21,704 nucleotides of DNA from RYN-417 sp043743105 (GCA_043743105.1 JAYTXD010000036.1:1-21704); one strand, 5' to 3'. Positions 1 to 7,520 are shown, counted from the stretch's first letter. Program-made: numbers and translations. The notes: a model not told the origin generated them from the sequence alone.

Positions 1-25
1 GTATTTCAGAATATGGAATTAAACG

Positions 26-92
26 AAAAATCCTTATCTCTACCCCTTAAACAGCCGTTCGGGGCTATCCAAGAAATGGTTAGAAATAAGGA
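26..92 (-). terminator. Rho-independent terminator after tRNA-Tyr
   Basis: A 12-bp stem (positions 31-42 with 81-92, one G-U pair on the minus strand) is followed on the minus strand by five T residues (complement of 26-30). The loop can form a further CCCC/GGGG or AGCC/GGCT helix. The stem starts one base after the encoded CCA of tRNA-Tyr, so it ends the tRNA transcript. Everything to the right is transcribed toward it. Confidence 0.8.
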
Positions 93-93
93 C

Positions 94-179
94 TGGTGCA
101 GAGTGAAGGATTCGAACCTTCGAAGGCATAAGCCAGCAGATTTACAGTCTGCCGTGTTTGACCGCTTCACTAACTCTGC
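94..179 (-). tRNA. tRNA-Tyr (anticodon GTA)
   Basis: Read on the minus strand, this 86-nt gene folds as a class II tRNA. The acceptor stem is GCAGAGT/ACTCTGC, with discriminator A and an encoded CCA. The D stem is GTG/CAC with the GG of the D loop. The anticodon stem GCAGA/TCTGC carries loop CTGTAAA, giving anticodon GTA (Tyr). A long variable arm (GGC-TTAT-GCC) and a T arm GAAGG-TTCGAAT-CCTTC follow. The long variable arm is as expected for bacterial tRNA-Tyr. It is the last gene before the terminator at 26-92. Confidence 0.96.
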
Positions 180-282
180 ATATCAATGTAAATGTATCTC
201 TATGGACTGTAACCGAGTGTTTAGTCTTACATATTGATCAATTTACATTTGGGGCCCCCGCAAAGCCTGCTTTGTGGGGAAA
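180..282 (-). other. Structured spacer between tRNA-Thr and tRNA-Tyr
   Basis: This 103-nt spacer holds two foldable elements on the minus strand. A 10-bp hairpin (256-265 with 270-279, one G-U pair, 4-nt loop) lies three bases past the CCA of tRNA-Thr. It has no T tract, so it is not a standard terminator. A 9-bp inverted repeat (185-193 with 241-249) encloses the rest of the spacer and brings the tRNA-Thr 3' end near the tRNA-Tyr 5' end. They may guide processing of a two-tRNA precursor; that role is inference. Confidence 0.5.
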
Positions 283-358
283 TGGAGCCACCTGTCGGGT
301 TCGAACCGACGACATTCAGTTTACAAAACTGACGCTCTACCAACTGAGCTAAGGCGGC
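283..358 (-). tRNA. tRNA-Thr (anticodon TGT)
   Basis: Read on the minus strand, this is a 76-nt canonical tRNA. The acceptor stem is GCCGCCT/AGGTGGC with one G-U pair, discriminator T and an encoded CCA. The D arm contains AGCTCAGTTGGTAGAGC. The anticodon stem TCAGT/ACTGA carries loop TTTGTAA, giving anticodon TGT, which reads ACA (Thr). The T arm is GTCGG-TTCGAAC-CCGAC. Its first five bases also form one arm of a perfect 18-bp inverted repeat with upstream sequence (354-371 with 385-402), which is unusual. Confidence 0.96.
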
Positions 359-402
359 TTATATCTGTTAAGTACCGATGCATTTTAACAGATATAAGCC
401 GC
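354..402 (-). repeat. 18-bp perfect inverted repeat overlapping the tRNA-Thr 5' end
   Basis: Positions 354-371 and 385-402 are exact reverse complements, separated by a 13-nt loop. On the minus strand the hairpin begins 16 nt after the femAB-like stop codon, and its second arm ends with the first five bases of tRNA-Thr. The RNase P cleavage site (between 359 and 358) is therefore buried in the stem, and the hairpin and the tRNA acceptor stem exclude each other. No T tract follows on either strand, so it does not look like an ordinary terminator. Confidence 0.75.
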
Positions 403-418
403 TCTATCAATTCTTTAA

Positions 419-1408
419 CTAGTACCACAGGCTGTGAGCAAACAGGTTATAGATACGCAGCCACTGTTTTTCGGTTTTTGACCACAACCCGTAGTGTCTA
501 CTCAACGGGAGCTCGAGTGTAGACATCAACTCTACGGTTGTTTTGGAGTATGCTGTTTTAAAGACGTATATACCGTGCATTGAGCTGTTCTGATGACTTT
601 TGGGGTCGGGTATACCACCAAGGTCATATACCGTAATACCCTCTTTTTTTAGGGTTTTCATGGCCTCCCATTGCAACAAACGAGCGCCCATAAGGTTTGC
701 CTGGGTACGAGTTGAGCCACCATCCTTGTACCAGGCGAGCGTTCCATTTGTAAGAATAATGGCACCCGAAAGCAAGTCACCTTTGTGCCAGGCAAAGAAC
801 AATCGTAAGTGATTGGTCTTTTGAAAGGCGTGCCAGTAAGCCATGGTAAACTGTTTATCGCGTATGTAAAACTTATTGCGTGTCGACGTAAGCTGCATAA
901 GCTCATACATTTTGTCTAAGTTTTCATCTGTTAGCTTTGCTTCTTCGATACGTACGCCAAACTTTTTTGCCTGTAATACTTCATACCTGCCACGAGACTT
1001 TAAACTCATCCATAATATTTCTTCTGCAGGTGTTAGATCTAAAGTAACTGTATGACGGTACTGAACATGTTTTGACGTTTTTAGCCAGCCTGCTTGTTGC
1101 AAACTGTCAAGAAGTTCTGCATCGTATCGTTGATTGAGCTCAAGCCGCACACCAAAAGCTTTGTTTTTATACCTACCTAAAAGCTCATGCGTGAATGCGT
1201 CTACCGTGTTGCTCGTCAACCCAGCGATGCCTGGGGCGTACAAAAGGTTCCCTACGGCAGGCACGCGCCGCTTGTATATAACCGCGACTACTGGCACAGA
1301 TTCAAGTTGTAGAGACTCGGGTTTCCATCCAAACTGCTGTTTTACTTCGGCCCAGGTAGATGTCTGCATGTAGTGAAGCTGTCCCTCAGTTGCAACGTTG
1401 TCTTGCAT
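419..1408 (-). CDS. FemAB-family aminoacyltransferase-like protein
   Basis: A 329-residue protein resembling the FemA/FemB/FemX family, double-GNAT enzymes that use aminoacyl-tRNA to add amino acids to the peptidoglycan stem peptide. Visible family signs are an N-terminal QTSTWAEVKQQFGW-type segment, a mid-protein SLKSRGRYEV segment (family pattern with R and K before a second GNAT fold), a YDLGG motif near residue 260 and a following GIYVFKTAYS segment. The ATG at 1408 is chosen; it sits 4 nt after the stop of the upstream TPR gene. A TTG at 1423 in the same frame would add five residues and overlap that gene. No clear Shine-Dalgarno site is visible. The stop is TAG. The amino acid transferred cannot be told from sequence; an exact cell-wall role is inferred from the family. 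Confidence 0.8.
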   Translation of the reverse strand: MQDNVATEGQLHYMQTSTWAEVKQQFGWKPESLQLESVPVVAVIYKRRVPAVGNLLYAPGIAGLTSNTVDAFTHELLGRYKNKAFGVRLELNQRYDAELLDSLQQAGWLKTSKHVQYRHTVTLDLTPAEEILWMSLKSRGRYEVLQAKKFGVRIEEAKLTDENLDKMYELMQLTSTRNKFYIRDKQFTMAYWHAFQKTNHLRLFFAWHKGDLLSGAIILTNGTLAWYKDGGSTRTQANLMGARLLQWEAMKTLKKEGITVYDLGGIPDPKSHQNSSMHGIYVFKTAYSKTTVELMSTLELPLSRHYGLWSKTEKQWLRIYNLFAHSLWY

Positions 1409-1412
1409 AGTC

Positions 1413-2066
1413 TTAGATAACAACTTTACGAGGCCTCAGTACCCTGCGTGGTTTGCCAGCAGGCATAATGAGTTTGTCGAGTTTTGACTTAATGACGTCA
1501 GCTTCGGCATGCATATCATTTGCCTCATAGGCTCTGAGCAGCAATCCGAGTGTCTCGGGGTTAGGCTCTAACTCTGCAGCCTTTTCTAGTTCTATAATCA
1601 TCAACTTTTCGTTCCCAAGTTTTTCTTGTACTTTGGCGTAAGCAATATGGCGTGCGGCCAAAGTATTTTCAAGCTTAAGTGACATTTCAAACGCCTGTGC
1701 AGCCTTGTCATAGTTTTCGGTTTCAAAATAAATAAGTCCTAAGTTGTGCAAAGAAGATGCACTTGGTTGTATCGAACTGGCAATTTCAAAACAATCGATA
1801 GCATCTTTATATTCTTTTTGTTTGGCATACAAAATGCCCAGTCGGTTATATGCAGCCGCATTCTTTTGGTCGATTTTAAGAATGGTTAAAAGAGCCTTTT
1901 CGGCCCTTAAAAAACGATTTTCACGCATGCCAACTTGAGCAATATCCCAGAGCTTACCCATCCGTTCACTGATACGCTGCGAAACGTTGCTTAGTTCGGT
2001 GGCTTGTATCTTTGCTGTGCGGTAAGCAAGAAATCCAAAGCTGGCTACAAAAACAAGTTCAAACAT
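1413..2066 (-). CDS. Membrane-anchored tetratricopeptide repeat protein
   Basis: A 217-residue protein with a short hydrophobic N-terminus (about residues 2-14) followed by helical tetratricopeptide-like repeats from about residue 38 to 185. Clear TPR units are AAYNRLGILYAKQKEYKDAI and SSLHNLGLIYFETENYDKAA, each followed by a partner helix. The C-terminal tail is basic (KPRRVLRPRK). TPR domains bind proteins; the partner is unknown. The N-terminal segment suggests anchoring to the cytoplasmic membrane. The ATG at 2066 lies exactly 7 nt from a TATACT -10 box with an upstream TG, and no Shine-Dalgarno site is present, so the mRNA may be leaderless. It follows holB by 19 bp and precedes the FemAB-like gene. 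Confidence 0.75.
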   Translation of the reverse strand: MFELVFVASFGFLAYRTAKIQATELSNVSQRISERMGKLWDIAQVGMRENRFLRAEKALLTILKIDQKNAAAYNRLGILYAKQKEYKDAIDCFEIASSIQPSASSLHNLGLIYFETENYDKAAQAFEMSLKLENTLAARHIAYAKVQEKLGNEKLMIIELEKAAELEPNPETLGLLLRAYEANDMHAEADVIKSKLDKLIMPAGKPRRVLRPRKVVI

Positions 2067-2073
2067 ACATAGT

Positions 2074-2082
2074 AGTATACCA
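2074..2082 (-). promoter_or_regulatory. Extended -10 promoter for the TPR gene, possibly leaderless
   Basis: The minus strand reads TGGTATACT, an extended -10 element (TG, one base, TATACT). It ends exactly 7 nt before the ATG at 2066, so transcription would begin at or next to the start codon. No convincing -35 is visible, which fits extended -10 promoters. Confidence 0.5.
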
Positions 2083-2085
2083 TCC

Positions 2086-2964
2086 TTAGATGCTGAGGAG
2101 GAGATAGTCGAGCAGGAGCTTGGTATTGGCGTTATGTCTAAGCGCCTCGTGCGCTTCCTGGACTGCCTCTAAGCTTTTTTTCCAGCGGTCGATTGCTGAG
2201 GAATTCTTAGTTTTGCTTGCATGCATGAGTGCTGCGTGCGTTATGCGGCCCAAAGCGTCCATAAGTAACAGTACGCCTGGTTTGTCTTTACTGAGTGCCT
2301 CTGTTTGCAAAACACGCTCGCCTGCGGGTTTAGCTAAAAGCTGTTTAGCAGTTTCGACCCAGGTCTTGAGTGGATGGTCTGACTCCTTAGACACAAGTGA
2401 GCTGAGCAGTCCAACCTGGCCTTGTGATAATGCATAATTACGCGACAGTTCTATGCTACTTACACCCTGTTTTGTATAAAATTCCTGAGCCATTGCTTCA
2501 CTAACAGGTAAAATATCTACACGTTGTACGCGCGAATATATTGTTTCAAGGAGGCTACCGTTGGCGTCTGCAGTCAAAATAATCAGTGTGTCTGTAGGTG
2601 GTTCTTCGAGGCTTTTTAAAAAGGCGTTTTGGGCCTCAAACCGCATGCGCCCGGCGTCTATAATGGTCATAATGCGCCTGATATTTGTGTCTTTTACCGC
2701 AGGGGTTTTAAGGGTAAGCAGTCTTTGGAGCACGCGTACTTCGTCAATTGTAATGCTTGGCTCGCTCGGGTTTGTGAGTGAGTAATAGGGGTAATTATTG
2801 AGCTTTGCAGACGCTATATGTAGTACTGCTGCAGCAATTTCGTGTGCTATTTTTAGCTTGCCAGAACCTTCTGGGCCAGTCAAAATTAATCCATGTGAGG
2901 GCTTGACAGCAAATTGCTCAAGCTGAGCGCGTGTGCGCGGATGAAGCAATAGGTCATCAAACAT
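2086..2964 (-). CDS. holB: DNA polymerase III subunit delta' (clamp loader ATPase)
   Basis: A 292-residue AAA+ protein of the delta'/DnaX clamp-loader family, which helps load the sliding beta clamp on DNA. The Walker A motif GPEGSGKL spans about residues 30-37. A Walker B-like segment (IMTIIDAGRM, 98-107) and the signature AFLKSLEEPP (114-123) follow. The arginine-finger region reads SRVQ (144-147) where the family usually has SRC. The four zinc-binding cysteines typical of many DnaX and delta' proteins are absent. The short length and missing C-terminal extension favour delta' over tau/gamma. Its ATG overlaps the stop of rluD by one base (TAATG), so the two are probably translationally coupled. 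Confidence 0.85.
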   Translation of the reverse strand: MFDDLLLHPRTRAQLEQFAVKPSHGLILTGPEGSGKLKIAHEIAAAVLHIASAKLNNYPYYSLTNPSEPSITIDEVRVLQRLLTLKTPAVKDTNIRRIMTIIDAGRMRFEAQNAFLKSLEEPPTDTLIILTADANGSLLETIYSRVQRVDILPVSEAMAQEFYTKQGVSSIELSRNYALSQGQVGLLSSLVSKESDHPLKTWVETAKQLLAKPAGERVLQTEALSKDKPGVLLLMDALGRITHAALMHASKTKNSSAIDRWKKSLEAVQEAHEALRHNANTKLLLDYLLLSI

Positions 2965-3830
2965 TAGGCTTCCGTATATTTTTTAAATTCCTCGGGTAGC
3001 GGAGCTGTGAACGTCACCTGCTCCTTAGACGGCAGTGTAATGACAAGTGAGTAAGCGTGAAGCATAAGACGCTCTGCTGGCTCGCCATTATACAAATCAT
3101 CGCCAACGATAGGGTGCTTAAGGTGGGTAAGATGCACACGGAGCTGGTGCGTACGACCGGTTACGGGTTTAAGCTCGAGCATTGTATAGGTTTTGTAAGC
3201 AGACACGACAGTAAAGTTAGTTACCGAATCTTTGCCACCTGGATCAACATGAAATGTCACGGGCTTTGCAGGATTGCGTGCAATCGGCATATCAATCCGT
3301 CCTTCCTCTGTTGGCATGCTACCAACAACAATGGCCATGTAGGTTTTTTGCACTTTACGATCACTGAACTGCCGCTGCAGCCAGCTGAGCGCCTCTGGGT
3401 TTTTAGCACACACCATAACACCGCTCGTAGCGCGGTCCAGTCTGTGGACTATGCCACTGCGCTCACCGGTTAATGCAGCTACTTTCTGGCGTACGAATGA
3501 CGCGACTGACGGTTCGTCGAAATACCGCCCACGGGCGTGCGAAATGACACCAGCAGGCTTATTTACAACTAGGACGTCATCATCTTCATACAAAACAGGT
3601 AGTTCTATATCTGCAATAGTAATCTCGAGCGGTGAAAGGTCGACCCGTAGATTATCACCGAGACGTACTTTAATACCTGGTTTCACCGGCTTTTCGTTCA
3701 TTTCGATATCGCCACTCTCAAATAGCTTGTGCAGTGCAGCACGGGGATAGGATGGAAAGTAGTCAGCAATTAATTTATCGGTGCGTTTGCCGACAAGTTC
3801 TTCTGTTACGGTTATCCATTGGCGTGGCAT
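2964..3830 (-). CDS. rluD: RluA-family 23S rRNA pseudouridine synthase (RluD-like)
   Basis: A 288-residue enzyme that isomerises uridine to pseudouridine in rRNA. An N-terminal S4 RNA-binding domain (about residues 16-65) precedes the catalytic domain. Visible motifs are VVNKPAG (88-94) and GIVHRLDRATSG (126-137), with the catalytic aspartate at about residue 132. The later segments LELKPVTGRTHQLRVHL and HPIVGDDLY are typical of the RluA/RluC/RluD family. The S4 domain favours RluC or RluD over RluA; exact target uridines are inferred only. The gene is chained at both ends by TAATG overlaps, with trpS upstream and holB downstream. Confidence 0.88.
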   Translation of the reverse strand: MPRQWITVTEELVGKRTDKLIADYFPSYPRAALHKLFESGDIEMNEKPVKPGIKVRLGDNLRVDLSPLEITIADIELPVLYEDDDVLVVNKPAGVISHARGRYFDEPSVASFVRQKVAALTGERSGIVHRLDRATSGVMVCAKNPEALSWLQRQFSDRKVQKTYMAIVVGSMPTEEGRIDMPIARNPAKPVTFHVDPGGKDSVTNFTVVSAYKTYTMLELKPVTGRTHQLRVHLTHLKHPIVGDDLYNGEPAERLMLHAYSLVITLPSKEQVTFTAPLPEEFKKYTEA

Positions 3831-4858
3831 TATCTGAGCCCAACAGCTTTTTGAACTTTGAGCAGTGTTTTGTTAGCAACTTCATTCATAGCCGCTTCAG
3901 ATGAGGCTAGCTTCGCCAGAAGGGCTGAGTCGTCTACGAGAGCCAATTGACCTTGTAAGCCCTGCAGGAAGCCCGTAATAGCTTCAGCGACGGCTTTCTT
4001 GAGGTCGCCGTAGGCTGTTTTGCCTTCCCACTGTTCATTAACGTCTGTTTGCGGACGATTGGTGGCTAAGGCAAGCAACTGCAGTAAGTTGGTTATGCCA
4101 GGCTGGTTATTCCAATCAAACGTTATTTTGCCCAAAGAATCAGTAGCAGCAATCATAATTTTCTTGGCCGCAACTTCAGGGTTATCCCCGAGGAATATAA
4201 CACCTTTGCCCGTTTCGTCACTTTTGCTCATTTTTTTTGTAGGATCTTGGAGGTCCTTGATGCGTAACCCTTGGTCTTTACCAAAGAATTCATGTTGTTT
4301 TTTCACGGCTTCGGGGATAGTGAATAGTTTGCCAAAGCGAGTGTTTAGCCGTTCGCCAATATCGCGCGTAAACTCAAGGTGCTGCGACTGATCATCGCCG
4401 ACTGGTACATAAATTGCTCCGTAGAGTAAGATATCTGCCGCCATAAGCACAGGGTAATTATAGAGCCCCACACCAACTCGTTCTTCACCCAACTTTGCGG
4501 ATTTATCTTTAAATTCAATCATGCGACCCATTTCACCAAAGCCCGTAAAACAATCCAGTATCCAGGTTAGCTCACTATGTGCCGGTACATAACTCTGCCG
4601 ATAAATGTGCACATCAGGGTGATTAAGCGGCAAGCCAGCCGCGACGAATAACCGCAAATTATGCAAAATTTGTTCTTGCAGCTGGCTATGATCAATAGGG
4701 GTCGTAAAACTGTGTAAATCTGGCACAAACAAGTTAACTTGATATTCTGATGCACGTTTTGTGGCCATGTCTATCATGGGCAAAATTGCGCCAAAATAAT
4801 TCCCTAAAGTTAGGTCATTGTTGGCCCGAATGCCCGTTAAAATTACTTCTTTACTCAT
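3830..4858 (-). CDS. trpS: Tryptophanyl-tRNA synthetase
   Basis: A 342-residue class I aminoacyl-tRNA synthetase that charges tRNA-Trp. The HIGH-equivalent motif is TLGN (about residues 17-20), preceded by ILTGIRANNDL, where most TrpS proteins read TGIQPSG. The segments YPVLMAADILLY (135-146) and VGDDQSQHLE (153-162) are family hallmarks. KMSKS is intact at 209-213. Length is normal. The ATG at 4858 lies 7 nt from a TATACT box and has no Shine-Dalgarno site. The stop codon overlaps the rluD start (TAATG). It is the first gene of the trpS-rluD-holB set. Confidence 0.96.
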   Translation of the reverse strand: MSKEVILTGIRANNDLTLGNYFGAILPMIDMATKRASEYQVNLFVPDLHSFTTPIDHSQLQEQILHNLRLFVAAGLPLNHPDVHIYRQSYVPAHSELTWILDCFTGFGEMGRMIEFKDKSAKLGEERVGVGLYNYPVLMAADILLYGAIYVPVGDDQSQHLEFTRDIGERLNTRFGKLFTIPEAVKKQHEFFGKDQGLRIKDLQDPTKKMSKSDETGKGVIFLGDNPEVAAKKIMIAATDSLGKITFDWNNQPGITNLLQLLALATNRPQTDVNEQWEGKTAYGDLKKAVAEAITGFLQGLQGQLALVDDSALLAKLASSEAAMNEVANKTLLKVQKAVGLR

Positions 4859-4865
4859 TACGTAT

Positions 4866-4871
4866 AGTATA
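4866..4871 (-). promoter_or_regulatory. -10 box for trpS, possibly leaderless
   Basis: The minus strand reads TATACT with 7 nt (ATACGTA) to the ATG of trpS. This is the same hexamer and spacing as upstream of the TPR gene. Transcription would start at about the A of ATG. No clear -35 hexamer is seen. Confidence 0.45.
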
Positions 4872-4904
4872 CCTTATCCGTATATTTCTTTTAGGCTGTT
4901 GTTG

Positions 4905-5174
4905 CTAATTAGTCAACACATATACTACAATCGCAAGCGCTAAGCCTACTAGCAGTGTCAACCCTACATGGACGCGCGCACGCTTGCGTGAATAGCCATC
5001 TCTAAATTTGGTTGATGTAAACCAGATTCCAAGAAATCCGATGATGATTGCAGGGGCACGGTACACGAGAACTGATGCATAGGTAGCGATGGCAATACAC
5101 ACGATGTTTATAAGCACGATTGGATATAACCAATAGTCTTCTTCACGGATACGTTCGTATGGCAATTTAAACAT
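4905..5174 (-). CDS. Small membrane protein of unknown function
   Basis: An 89-residue protein that I do not recognise. About three hydrophobic segments are visible: roughly residues 16-38, 40-55 and 69-87. The loop between the second and third is strongly basic (KFRDGYSRKRARVH), which by the positive-inside rule would face the cytoplasm. The N-terminal 14 residues are charged (KLPYERIREEDYW). It sits alone between the rpsI terminator and trpS. A TATTAT box lies 7 nt before its ATG, overlapping an AAGGG that is too close to ATG for a normal Shine-Dalgarno site. The stop is TAG. It could be a conserved lineage-specific protein; no function can be given. Confidence 0.65.
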   Translation of the reverse strand: MFKLPYERIREEDYWLYPIVLINIVCIAIATYASVLVYRAPAIIIGFLGIWFTSTKFRDGYSRKRARVHVGLTLLVGLALAIVVYVLTN

Positions 5175-5181
5175 TACCCTT

Positions 5182-5187
5182 ATAATA
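5182..5187 (-). promoter_or_regulatory. Possible -10 box for the small membrane protein
   Basis: TATTAT on the minus strand ends 7 nt before the ATG at 5174, matching the spacing at trpS and the TPR gene. The box also lies in the T-rich tail of the upstream terminator, so it may be coincidental. Confidence 0.3.
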
Positions 5188-5190
5188 AGA

Positions 5191-5217
5191 AATCCCCTGG
5201 TGTTTTACCAGGGGATT
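5191..5217 (-). terminator. Rho-independent terminator after rpsI
   Basis: A perfect 11-bp stem (5191-5201 with 5207-5217, 5-nt loop) lies 22 bp past the rpsI stop. On the minus strand it is followed by the T-rich run TTTCTTATTAT. It ends the long ribosomal-protein operon. Confidence 0.85.
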
Positions 5218-5239
5218 ATCTTTATAAAGGTGAAGCGAA

Positions 5240-5635
5240 CTAGCGCTTAGTAAACTGACGCTGTTTACGAGCCTTTTTGAGGCCGTACTTTTTACGTTCT
5301 TTTTCGCGTGGATCGCGACCCAATAGTTCAGCACGCTTAAGCGTACCTTTGAGGTCCTCGTTCATGAGTGCAAGAGTCTTTGCAATTCCAAGACGGATCG
5401 CATCAACCTGGCCAGCCATACCGCCACCAGATACGACGACGCTAACGTCAAAGGTATCTTTTTCGATGACTGCAAATGGCATCTTGAGCTCACTTAGGAG
5501 ATACTCACTGTCACTAAAATATTCGGCAGCAGTTTTCTTGTTGATAGTTATATTGCCTTTACCACTCTGTAAACGTACGCGAGCTGTTGCTCGCTTGCGG
5601 CGTCCAAGAGCGTAAAAATAAGTATCTTTAGCCAT
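5240..5635 (-). CDS. rpsI: 30S ribosomal protein S9 (uS9)
   Basis: A 131-residue small-subunit protein whose C-terminal tail reaches the P-site tRNA. Family signs are YALGRRKRATARVRL at the N-terminus, VSGGGMAGQVDAIRLGIAKTL in the middle, GRDPREKERKKYGLKKARK and a terminal QRQFTKR (most bacteria end in SKR). Length is typical. It follows rplM by two bases, the usual rplM-rpsI pairing, with AAAGGAA as ribosome binding site. It is the last gene of the operon and ends in TAG. Confidence 0.97.
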   Translation of the reverse strand: MAKDTYFYALGRRKRATARVRLQSGKGNITINKKTAAEYFSDSEYLLSELKMPFAVIEKDTFDVSVVVSGGGMAGQVDAIRLGIAKTLALMNEDLKGTLKRAELLGRDPREKERKKYGLKKARKQRQFTKR

Positions 5636-5637
5636 GA

Positions 5638-6105
5638 TTATTTTGTTCCTTTCTGAGCGAGCTTCTTCGCTGAGTGTACGCTAACAGCAACCGGCTGTTG
5701 AGCTGCATGGTTGTGCTCTGCACCAGCATAAACCTTAAGACGCTGTAAACGTTCAGGACGTAGCTTGTTAACGGGCAACATACCACGTACCGCAAGGGTA
5801 AGAGCCTTAGTAGGATCTTTGACCATTACTTCTTTGAAGCGCAGCTCTTTTAATCCACCTGGAAAGTGACTGTGATGATAATACATCTTGTCCTCTATCT
5901 TTTTACCAGTTACGACAGTTTGACCGGCGTTAATAACAACGACAAAGTCACCACAGTCGATGTGCTTAGTAAACATCGGCTTGCCCTTACCAGTTAGCAA
6001 TGTTGCAATTTTTGTAGATACTCGGCCCAGTGGCGCTTCTGAGGCGTCGATTACGTACCACTTACGTGTAACATCTGTTGGCTTAGCTGAATATGTAGTC
6101 TTCAT
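5638..6105 (-). CDS. rplM: 50S ribosomal protein L13 (uL13)
   Basis: A 155-residue early-assembly protein of the large subunit. Recognisable segments are RKWYVIDASEAPLGRVST near the N-terminus, GDFVVVINA, KMYYHHSHFPGG and VRGMLPVNKLRPERLQRLKVYAGAEHNH-type sequence. The C-terminus is about 10-15 residues longer than E. coli L13 and ends with a short Ala/Lys tail. AAGGAGAC precedes the ATG. The start overlaps the rplQ stop (TAATG). Confidence 0.97.
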   Translation of the reverse strand: MKTTYSAKPTDVTRKWYVIDASEAPLGRVSTKIATLLTGKGKPMFTKHIDCGDFVVVINAGQTVVTGKKIEDKMYYHHSHFPGGLKELRFKEVMVKDPTKALTLAVRGMLPVNKLRPERLQRLKVYAGAEHNHAAQQPVAVSVHSAKKLAQKGTK

Positions 6106-6563
6106 TATTTTGTCTCCTTGGCTGCAACGACTTTTCGTGCGGCGGCTGGCTTTGTAACAGTTTTAGCAATCAGTTCAGCATGTTTTGCGACTGGTGCGCT
6201 CTTGATGTCGTCGACAAAGCTGATTCGTGCCATCTGTGTGTTGTCACCACGGCGGAAGCCAGTCTTTTCGATACGAAGATGACCGCTAACGCGTCCGGTT
6301 AGTTTTGGTGCTATTTCATCAACGAGTTTGTGTGCAGTCGCAAGCGTATTAAGTGCACTAACAACTTGGCGACGATTGTGCAGGTCACCTTTTTTAGCCT
6401 TGGTGATGAGCTTCTCAGTGTAAGGCAGAACAGTCTTAGCTTTAGGTAGCGTCGTTTCAATGCTACCGTGCTCGATCAACGATGTAGCTAGGCCCTTAAT
6501 AAGGGCTGTGCGCTGGTCTGTTTCGCGGCCGAATTTGCGGCCTTTATATCCGTGACGATGCAT
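6105..6563 (-). CDS. rplQ: 50S ribosomal protein L17 (bL17)
   Basis: A 152-residue large-subunit protein near the peptide exit tunnel. The N-terminus MHRHGYKGRKFGRETDQR and the segment IETTLPKAKTVLPYTEKLITKAKKGDLHNRR identify it. The core ends at about residue 115; a C-terminal extension rich in Ala, Lys and Val follows, ending AARKVVAAKETK. It lies between rpoA and rplM, as usual in the alpha operon. Confidence 0.96.
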   Translation of the reverse strand: MHRHGYKGRKFGRETDQRTALIKGLATSLIEHGSIETTLPKAKTVLPYTEKLITKAKKGDLHNRRQVVSALNTLATAHKLVDEIAPKLTGRVSGHLRIEKTGFRRGDNTQMARISFVDDIKSAPVAKHAELIAKTVTKPAAARKVVAAKETK

Positions 6564-6565
6564 GA

Positions 6566-7504
6566 TTAAAGCTCCAACTCCGCCATCTTCTCTTTAACTT
6601 CATCTAAAGCTTTGCTTCCAAAGCCTTTGAGGTCGCGAAGTTCGACATCACCCAATGAGAACAAATCCTTCAGAGTGTGGATTTCGTTGTTAATGAGCGC
6701 GTTGGTTGTACGAGCGCTCAAGTTAAGGTCTTCAATTGGGGTCATGAGTGCCGGCATTTCATCACTCTCTTCACTTATCTTAGTTGCGCTATCAATAAGA
6801 GGCGCTGGGGCTTCAACTCGAGTTTGACCAGCTAGCGCAGTGTATTGGTTAACCAAAATAGCACTTGCTTCTTCAAATGCGTCACGTGGTGTGATTGAAG
6901 CGTCTGTTTCAACTGTTATAAGCAACTTGTCTAGATCAGTTGCCTGTCCAACGCGAGTGTTTTCTACTTTATAGCGTACCCGAAGGACTGGGCTAAAGAT
7001 GGCATCTAGTGCAATCATATCGCTCGCCTTGCTAGTTGCGCTTTCGTCGATAGAACGATATCCGCGGCCTGTTTCAACAACTAGGTCCATCGTAAAGTTA
7101 CCTTTGTTGTCGTCGATGGTGGCGATAACTTGAGTTGGGTTTACGATTTCGACATCTGAATTAACTTCAATATCTTTAGCCGTAATAATTCCCTTACCTT
7201 TTTTAACTATACGAAGTGTCTGCGGCACTTGGCTGAAGAGTCGGAATCTGATGTTCTTAAGATTGAGCATGATATCAACAACGTCTTCTTTAACACCTTT
7301 TACAGTAGTGAATTCGTGTGTTGCACCTTCGATCTTAAATGATGTGATAGCGGCACCTGCAATGCTGCTTAGCAAAACGCGGCGAAGCGAATTACCTAAG
7401 GTCATGCCGTAACCTGTGTGAAGAGGTTCAATTACAAAAGTAGTGCTTGTTGCGCTATGATCTTCGATCTTGCTTAGTGTTGGTGTGTGAATTTGCTTTG
7501 ACAT
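6566..7504 (-). CDS. rpoA: RNA polymerase subunit alpha
   Basis: A 312-residue alpha subunit, which nucleates RNA polymerase assembly and contacts promoters and activators. The N-terminal domain shows GYGMTLGNSLRRVLLSSIAGAA (31-52, longer motif abbreviated here to its conserved NSLRR) and the dimer interface. The C-terminal domain (about 245-312) has PIEDLNLSARTTNAL, keeping the DNA-binding arginine equivalent to E. coli R265, and GFGSKALDEVKEKM. An acidic linker (SEESDEMPAL) joins the domains. The ribosome binding site GGGAGGCG is strong. It follows rpsD by 16 bp. Confidence 0.98.
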   Translation of the reverse strand: MSKQIHTPTLSKIEDHSATSTTFVIEPLHTGYGMTLGNSLRRVLLSSIAGAAITSFKIEGATHEFTTVKGVKEDVVDIMLNLKNIRFRLFSQVPQTLRIVKKGKGIITAKDIEVNSDVEIVNPTQVIATIDDNKGNFTMDLVVETGRGYRSIDESATSKASDMIALDAIFSPVLRVRYKVENTRVGQATDLDKLLITVETDASITPRDAFEEASAILVNQYTALAGQTRVEAPAPLIDSATKISEESDEMPALMTPIEDLNLSARTTNALINNEIHTLKDLFSLGDVELRDLKGFGSKALDEVKEKMAELEL

Positions 7505-7520
7505 AATGTTTCTCGCCTCC

